From NCBI GenBank assembly GCA_963556145.1, contig OY744463.1, forward strand, positions 1,798,001 through 1,862,000: a DNA stretch of 64,000 bases, read 5' to 3'. The stretch comes from Hygrocybe punicea (taxonomy: Eukaryota; Basidiomycota; Agaricomycetes; Agaricales; Hygrophoraceae). Every line of letters starts with the position of its first letter. Within the stretch, counting starts at the first letter, position 1. Positions 58,143-64,000 of this stretch are shown piece by piece. The notes under the pieces are model-generated. The model made no database searches. It was given only the letters and a program-made list of their open reading frames with translations, and was not told the DNA's origin. Position numbers and translations under genes: made by a program.

Positions 58143-58751
58143 TGTGACGGCGAGTTCAGTTGTAGACCCGAATGGGAATCTATGAAAGTGGTGATCAGCT
58201 AAGAAGTGATCAGAGGAGTTTAGTGTCTATGTAGTCTAGTCAATCCAACCCGAATCCAGGGTTCCGGATCAGAGGGGAAGTGAAGGGAGTGGAGTACAAA
58301 TACTAATATGGAGACGATACGAAGTGAGGACTAAGAAATAGAACTGAAGGGATGCAATATGATAGGATGCAATGTGATATGGATATGATAATGGTTGTAG
58401 TATAAGGGTACATCTTTTATACTACTGGGAGTGATCCTGTGCTATAGTAACCATGTACTACAAGCGAAGGCTGTAACTGATGGGAGAGGAGTGGAGCGGA
58501 GTATAGGAGGAATGATGCTATGTACTAAGTAATGGGAAATGAAGATATATCATATGTAACTATATACGTACTGATTCCGGGTCGTTAGAGACATCGCATT
58601 GCGTGTAGGAACGATTCCGGAGGTGGAATCCGGAGCGGAATCGACGGAGAGAACCAGAATCAGGCGGAATCGACGATACATGAATGGGAATGGACGGGGA
58701 CGAAGTGGGATATGAAGAGGATTCGGGTCTAGACGGGCCAGAGCCTCTACA
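58143..58751 (-). repeat. 5' LTR of the retroelement
   Basis: This is the partner of 53150-53758, 609 bp, ending at the target duplication ctgt (58752-58755). Confidence 0.9.
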
Positions 58752-58974
58752 CTGTATCTATTGATACGTGCCTGCCATTCGTGAGGAGAACGGACAGGGT
58801 GAGCCCACCTCAGTCTGGGTTTCAGACCGTGTCTGAACCCAGACCAAACGCGGAGAGATGGTTCAACACCGTCTGGGTCCGGGTTTGGCCATGTGCCAAA
58901 CCGGACCTGAAGTTCAGTTTGCGGTTCCACCAAAAAGGGTCAGAACCGGACCAAACTGAACTTCGGCAACACTA

Positions 58975-59985
58975 CTTCAATACTTCTTTGGGCTTGGACC
59001 TGCACTTTTTTATGGTCTACTCCCTGATAAATATTATCGCAACTACTGCAAGCTTGTTTATGGTATTCAAATTCTCTACCAGAAGAAAATCACCACCCCC
59101 AAGCTTCGCACTGCTCACAAAGCTCTCCTTGATTTCACTGATGAGTTTGAGCTACTGTATTACCAGCACAAGCAATCCCACATCCACTTTGTTCAACCGA
59201 GTATCCATGCGCTTTGTCATCTTGCTCCAGAAGCTTCTTATGTTGGTCCTGGTGGCTGTTCTTCTCAATGGACGATAGAGCGAACCATTGGAAGTCTTGG
59301 TGAGGAACTCAAACAGGATTCAAATCCATATGCCAACATTACACAGTGCTGTATTCGGCAAGCTCAAGTGAATGCTCTCAAGGCAATGATACCAGACCTA
59401 GAGCCCACCATATATCTCCTTCCAAGAGGATCAATCGACCTTAGTCAATCCATGTGCTCCTTCGAGCAATGGACCAAGTTGCATGACCAGTGGATGTCCT
59501 TGAGGCCACCGCAATCCATTCATACATACAAACATGCGGGGAACCTCTAGACAATGAGGATTTACCGTGATACATTGTTAGGTGGGCTTTGCTACATTTA
59601 CCAACAGGACAAATTGCATGAATGGCATGGAAAGAAGGGGGAAAGGCATTAGAAGATGTTCGTATATTGAGAAATGTCAAGGTAAGTTGGCTATATCTTT
59701 TGTATATCAAACTTCTGTTTTATCAATGTATAGATTTTTATTTTTTTATTTTTTATTTTTATCCAATTTTTGTCCATTGGGGCGAACCCTATGTAGGACC
59801 TTACATGTGGGCAGGTAGAAATGATTAACTAAATAAGGGACCTTCCCTTTCTGCGTCTCTGACTAGCAAGTGCAGTTCCAACGAGTGACCCCCCCGGAAC
59901 CCCAATGCTTCCCAGCATTGTTTTACTTGCCTCGTCCGTCTGATGAGATTGCCCTTTTTCTGTTGTTTGTGGGTACTAGTGGTCA
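58975..59985 (+). pseudogene. Transposase segment 4 (C-terminal region)
   Basis: Seen: after the hAT duplication the frame reads FFGLGPALFYGLLPDKYYRN, ILYQKKITTPKLRTAHKALL, DEFELLYYQHKQSHIHFVQP, APEASYVGPGGCSSQWTIER and TIGSLGEELKQDSNPYANIT to NALKAMIPDLEPTIYLLPRG. A frame change near 59480 leads to LEATAIHSYIQTCGEPLDNE, a TGA (59568-59570), YIVRWALLHLPTGQIA, another TGA (59619-59621) and WKEGGKALEDVRILRNVK. An intron follows, then FQRVTPPEPQCFPALFYLPR near 59877-59940. QWTIERTIGSLGEE is a conserved signature of this transposase family. The 3' end of the transposon could not be located before the LINE begins. Confidence 0.75.
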
Positions 59986-59989
59986 TCTA

Positions 59990-62900
59990 GTAAGTGCTCG
60001 GCCGCGTGTGCGGGTGTGCACGATGGGCTAACGCAGAGAAAAATGTAAGTATAAAATGAGCGTGAGGTGCGGGGGCGTGAATTCTCGTGGGTTCTCGGAT
60101 TCGCGTGACGGCTGTTTCGAGGAGTGCGGAGCCTATTGTGGGCAGGTGAGTGGGAGGGCGAGAGGTGGAGGCAGTTGGTTGGCGTGCTTGTGTGTTGTTT
60201 GTAGTGGGTGGGTATCCACGGGGTTCACGATCGTGGATGGTCGTATCTGTTGATGTGGGGTGGTCAGTCGTGTTGTGTAGGCTGAGATAGGTCACCAAAG
60301 GTGGTGGCAAGACGGCCAGTTCTTCCTATGTATTTTAATAGCTCCGAGACGCCATCTTTTGTGTTGAGTAGATATCTGAGTGAGTGAGCGTTGTGACGGA
60401 GTTTGATGAATAGTAGGTGTCTTGGGTGATCGTACGCTGGGCAGTCAAAGATGAAATGATGAATGTTCTCGTTGGTGTGTCCGCAGTCGGGACACGATGG
60501 CGAAGGTACTTTGTTGATCTTATAAAGATAGTAATTCAGCGGAAAGTGACCTATACGGAGCTGTGTCAGTATACTGCTCTGCGATTTTTTGAGATACTGG
60601 GTCAGCTTGATGAAATTTCGTATTGGGAATGTGGGATCAATGCGAGTGAATCGGACATAGTGAGGGGATGTTTTCCACTCCTCCTCCCATTTGGTCGCCA
60701 TGGACTTTTTGAATGCCGTTTTGATTGCAGAGGTACCCGACGGAAGGGTGATGCCCCGTAGCCATATTGGTAGGAGGTTGCGTGCGCTTGAGGAACCTTG
60801 GGCAGCTCTTTTCGCTTCTTGATCCGCTGCTTCGTTACCTACTACGTCATCGTGAGCGGAGATCCATCTAATAGTAATTCTTAGCTGTGGGTTTGTCTCG
60901 GCTAGGCGGGTTCTCATGTCCTGGAACTCCCTAACAATGTACTGTCCCGTGCTTGACTTTAGGTATGGGCGGCCTGTCACGAGGATCGTAGATTGACTGT
61001 CGATGTATATTGTTGCCGTCCGTGGATGGGGTTCCTTGCTGAGTAGGTGTATGGCGAGGGTGCAGGCCAGCATTTCGGCTTCCGGGTTGGTGTGGTTGTC
61101 GGTCGAGCCTAGGTGATAGCGTAGAATTTTCGTCTGTGTGCGGCCAAATCTGTATAGAATAGCTGCTGATCCCACTCCGCCTTCGAAGGCTGAGCCGTCG
61201 GTGTAGATTTTGATGTCTGCTGGGTTGGCCTGTTCTTCTTGTAAGGATCGTTCTCTGGAACGGGCAACGTGTGTACGGAGAGCTGGGAACTGTGAGCAGG
61301 TCAGTGGTGTGATCGTTTTGGTGTCATCTGGACTTATGCGGTATAGGTGCGTTAGGGTGTGTAATGGTGATTTGTGTCTGAGGACTAGATGTTTAGCGCA
61401 TTGTCGGATTGGTTTGTAGAGTGGGTGTGATGATGGTAGAGTGGCCATCCTTACAATTGCCCGATGACAGGCTCTGTGAAGTAGGATGTTAACCGGCAGA
61501 ATACCCGCATGCATGTCGAGTAGATCGGTGGGGGAGGATCGTAGAGCTCCGGTTATTTTTAGTGCGGCCATGCATTGTGCTTTCGTTAATTCTTTCATGG
61601 CTTTGACCGAACCCCACTTGTTCTTGTATCCAGGTACTTTGTGGACTGGGGTGTACCAAACATCGGCTGCGTAGGTTATTTTGGGAACGGCCACAGCATT
61701 ATAGAGTCGTCGCATTAGTCTAGTGCTGACTCCGGTTTTGGTCCTGGATAGTCTGCAGAAGAGCGCGATCCATTTGGTGGCGTTGGATAGTGTATGGTCT
61801 CGTTGTTCGTGCCATCATAGTTGTTGATCGAATATGGTGCCTAGGAAGCGATGTGATTTCGTGGGTTTGATTGTTACGTTTTGTAAGGTTAGGTGCGGTC
61901 ATGCGATCTGCCGTTTCTGTGAGAAGTCAATGAGAGCAAATTTGTTTGTTTCGAATTTGGAATTGTGGTCTCTGGACCATTCGTATGCGCCTCCGGATCT
62001 ATTCATCATGTCCTTGATGGCTGTATGTGTGTGGGTGAAGCTATGACCTTCCGCGTAAAGTGCGGCATCGTCTACGAAGGCCACTGCTAGCTCGTGGGGA
62101 CCTACGGGGACGTCTAGTAGATCAGCATTGTAATACAGGTAGATAATCATAGATAGTGGGTCGCCCTGTCCGATACCATTTATGAGACGGATGGGGTCGG
62201 AGGTGTAGTCGTCGAACTTTAATCGTGTGGTTCGGTCCGATAGTATGTGTCCGATGATGGTAACTATCTGTTCTGGGATGTGACGTTTTCGTAGGTTATG
62301 GAGTAGACGGGCTGTGACCGCGTTTGGGAATGCGCCTTCAATGTCCAAGAATAGGATGGTTGCAACCCTTTTGTTTCTCCAGGCGTGCTTGATGCGGTTG
62401 ACTAGAAGGTGCATTGAGTCCGTGGTCGAGCGTCCGGGTCGGCCGCCGAAGTGGGTCGATGGTAGTAGTTGGTGTTCTTCGGTTAGTTGTACGATGATTT
62501 CTGTCAGGATTGAGGTTAGTATTTTCGGTAGGGTATTGAGGAGGGCGATGGGTCGGTAGGCCTTGGGAATGTCGTAGCGGGGCTTGCCAGGTTTTCTGAG
62601 TACGCAGGTCGTAGATTCTTTCCAGCTATTGTGATATGTATCAAGGTCGAAAAAGGCATTGTAGATGTAGAATAGATGGTCTATAATGATTGGGTTTATT
62701 TCTTTGAGTACCACGTTGGGGATGCCGTCGGGTCCTGGGGCCTTGAAGGGTTTTACTTTGTTGATGTGTCTGGTTATTTGGTCCCGCGTGATGATGGGCG
62801 TGTAGGCTATTCTGGTGGGATATTCGTGATTTGGTGGGACAGTGGAAGTAGGTGGGGGAGGTGGGAAGAAACTTGCTGTGATTACTCTGCTTTTGTCTTC

Positions 62901-64000
62901 GTTTGAGGAGGCGTGTTTTGTGGTGCCGTCCTGGACTGTGTATTTGAGTGTGGGTATTACCGTGTTGCCTCCGTCTCCGCGAGGGTAGTCACTGATTGGA
63001 TTGGAGATACAGCGGTTGACCATCCATAGGCTGTAGTCATTGGCCTCCTCTAAGAAGGCCATCCAGTGGGCTTCTTTGGCTTTCATGATGGCTTCACCAT
63101 AGCTGTTCCTGGTGCAGCGGTATTCTTTGTGGATGGGGTCGTCAGGTAGAGCTCGTTTTCTATACGATTCAAAACTTAGCCTGTTTTTCTTTTTTCTCAA
63201 GTCCGAGAGGTCCTTGTTCCACCATCGTTTTGAGTGCAGGGTCGGCTTAGAGATGGGTACTATCTCATCGATGGTGTCTTGTATCGATTTTGTCAGATTC
63301 ATGATGGTTTGAGTTAGTTGCTGTTTGGAGAGAATCTTGGTTGGCTCTGGAAAGGGTCGTAAGCGGGTGGTTAGCGTGTCACGGAATTTGTCCCAGTCAG
63401 TCATTACGAAGTCGCGTTTGGGTGTGTTTGTGCGTGTGTGGGTTTGAAAGAATAGTGAAGTAAATATTGGGATATGATCGGTGCCGGTGGGTCGGTCGTT
63501 GGGTTTTGTGTCGCATATGAGTATTGAATCTAAAGTTTTTGCTGAGCAGAAGACGTTATCAGTTCTTGTCCAGTTTTTGGTGGCCATGGATTCCAGGGTG
63601 GGCAAGTCTTTGGGCAGCGCCATCGTCATGTTGTGATCGGTTACAGCCTCTATGAGTAATCATGCTTGGTCCAGGGCGTTGGCGGTGAATAGGTGGTGAT
63701 TTCTTTCCTTGTCCCATAGGGGGTGGTGTCGGTTGAAGTCGCCGCACCACAACATGTGGTCATTTGCGTTTTGATGTAAAGAGTTTTCGTTGTCCTTGGT
63801 GAATTGTGTTAGCGTTGTAAGGTTAAGAGAGTGGAGACAGTCATTGTATATATTGAAGATGGAGAGGTTGGCATGTGGACTTCGGATACGGATGGCGGTA
63901 ATGTCGTTGGTGTTGGGGAGTTTGATCTGTTCCCATGTAGTCGTGTCTAGTTTAGAGTTAACTAGGATGACTGATCTGACGGCCGAGTCGAGGTTGAATC
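59990..64000 (-). mobile_element. Tad1-like LINE (non-LTR retrotransposon), 5' end beyond window
   Basis: The domain order endonuclease, reverse transcriptase, RNase H and CCHC-like finger on the minus strand marks a non-LTR element. The 3' end is placed only roughly near 59990, just beyond the transposase remnant. The GC-rich stretch 59990-60263 would be its 3' untranslated region. No poly-A tail is visible. Confidence 0.78.
60264..64000 (-). pseudogene. LINE ORF2: EEP endonuclease, RT, RNase H, zinc finger
   Basis: Seen: the endonuclease part has HMLWCGDFNRHHPLWD, then DQA with a TGA (63662-63660), and GTDHIPIFTSLF, the C-terminal DH motif. The reverse transcriptase shows KPFKAPGPDGIPNVVLKEI, KAYRPIALLNTLPKILTSIL, ATILFLDIEGAFPNAV and LAVAFVDDAALYAEG (catalytic FVDD). 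Two further TGA codons lie at 61901-61899 and 61817-61815. RNase H follows with IKIYTDGSAFEGGVGSAAIL, EAEMLACTLAI, YIDSQSTILV and VGNEAADQEAKR. The finger CPDCGHTNENIHHFIFDC closes the protein, which ends LSQPTQHD. Family knowledge: this order matches the Tad1/I-type elements of fungi. The frame is otherwise continuous, so inactivation rests on the three TGA codons. Confidence 0.82.

Larger units (their letters stand above)
53150..58751 (-). mobile_element. Non-autonomous Ty3-like LTR retroelement with antisense gene
   Basis: Seen: 609-bp LTRs lie at both ends (53150-53758, 58143-58751). The 4-bp flanks are ccgt/ctgt. On the minus strand a primer-binding-site-like TGGAGCCCACCGCG starts two bases after the LTR, and a Gag-like frame follows. 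There is no protease, reverse transcriptase or integrase, so it would rely on other elements for movement. On the opposite strand a spliced coiled-coil and zinc-type gene occupies 54.1-55.6 kb. A solo LTR of the same family lies inverted at 56028-56618. Confidence 0.82.
51726..58974 (+). mobile_element. Non-autonomous hAT-type element B, filled with later insertions
   Basis: Seen: the left end is TAGTGTTGCCATAGTTCGGTT and the right end CTTCGGCAACACTA. The perfect 8-bp duplication cttcaata lies at 51718-51725 and 58975-58982. Removing the element joins EFLQY to FFGLGPALFY of the transposase. It is the same family as element A. Without its own insertions (solo LTR 51960-52603 and LTR element 53150-58751) it would be about 995 bp. 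Confidence 0.88.

Noticed and set aside
53150..58751. Reading the LTR element as plus-oriented (TGTGACGG as the 5' tip)
   Set aside because: No primer site follows 53758 on the plus strand, whereas TGGAGCCCACCGCG and then a Gag frame follow the LTR on the minus strand at 58142.
1..64000. tRNA or rRNA genes
   Set aside because: I saw no convincing cloverleaf or conserved rRNA segment by reading; a tRNA scan was not possible here.

Overview
The window is from a mushroom-forming basidiomycete (Agaricomycetes). The evidence is dense, short (about 45-60 nt) GT-AG introns, fungal housekeeping genes with a basidiomycete look (SHO1, SYO1, an RNF10/Mag2-type RING protein, a WBP11-like splicing protein, an F-box protein), and a transposon community typical of that class: Helitron, Tc1/mariner-like, hAT, Ty3-like LTR, Tad1-like LINE and an Agaricomycete Tnp2/Plavaka-KDZ-like transposase.

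Layout. (1) 1-13.5 kb is ordinary genic DNA with seven host genes, tightly packed and mostly on the minus strand. (2) 13.85-15.25 kb holds remains of a decayed secreted-type gene. (3) 15252-18911 is a complete-looking two-gene Tc1/mariner-like element flanked by TA, with very long terminal inverted repeats. (4) From 19148 to about 59950 the window is essentially one broken transposase gene. Its coding segments (19148-19256, 20481-20957, 21571-21964, 49913-50801, 51390-51725, 58975-59950) are separated by a hAT element, two solo LTRs, a 27.9-kb composite insertion and a second hAT element. The second hAT is itself filled by a solo LTR and an LTR retroelement that carries yet another solo LTR. 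In each case the reading frame rejoins after removal of the insert and one copy of its target-site duplication. (5) The 27.9-kb insertion (21965-49912) contains a Helitron whose giant protein (N-terminal zinc region, HUH Rep, PIF1 helicase, cysteine-protease-like tail) is cut only by two TGA codons. It also contains four intron-bearing genes of unknown role (31.2-33.1, 34.2-43.8, 44.0-46.0, 46.9-48.0 kb) bracketed by clusters of short GTTCGACAAG palindromes. The second of these genes, probably ATP-grasp, is interrupted by a 7.8-kb inverted-repeat element (34882-42686) whose arms are arrays of a 34-bp minisatellite. (6) 60-64 kb is a Tad1-like LINE running off the right edge.

Two cross-cutting signals stand out. 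Every premature stop I could place in the transposon reading frames is TGA. The two LTRs of the 53-59 kb retroelement differ, by eye, only at CpG-type transitions. Both point to methyl-cytosine deamination as the main mutational force here. The best candidates for something undescribed are the minisatellite-armed inverted-repeat element, the two-gene long-TIR mariner-like element, the palindrome-bracketed gene set, and the LTR element that carries an antisense coiled-coil/Zn2Cys6-like gene.
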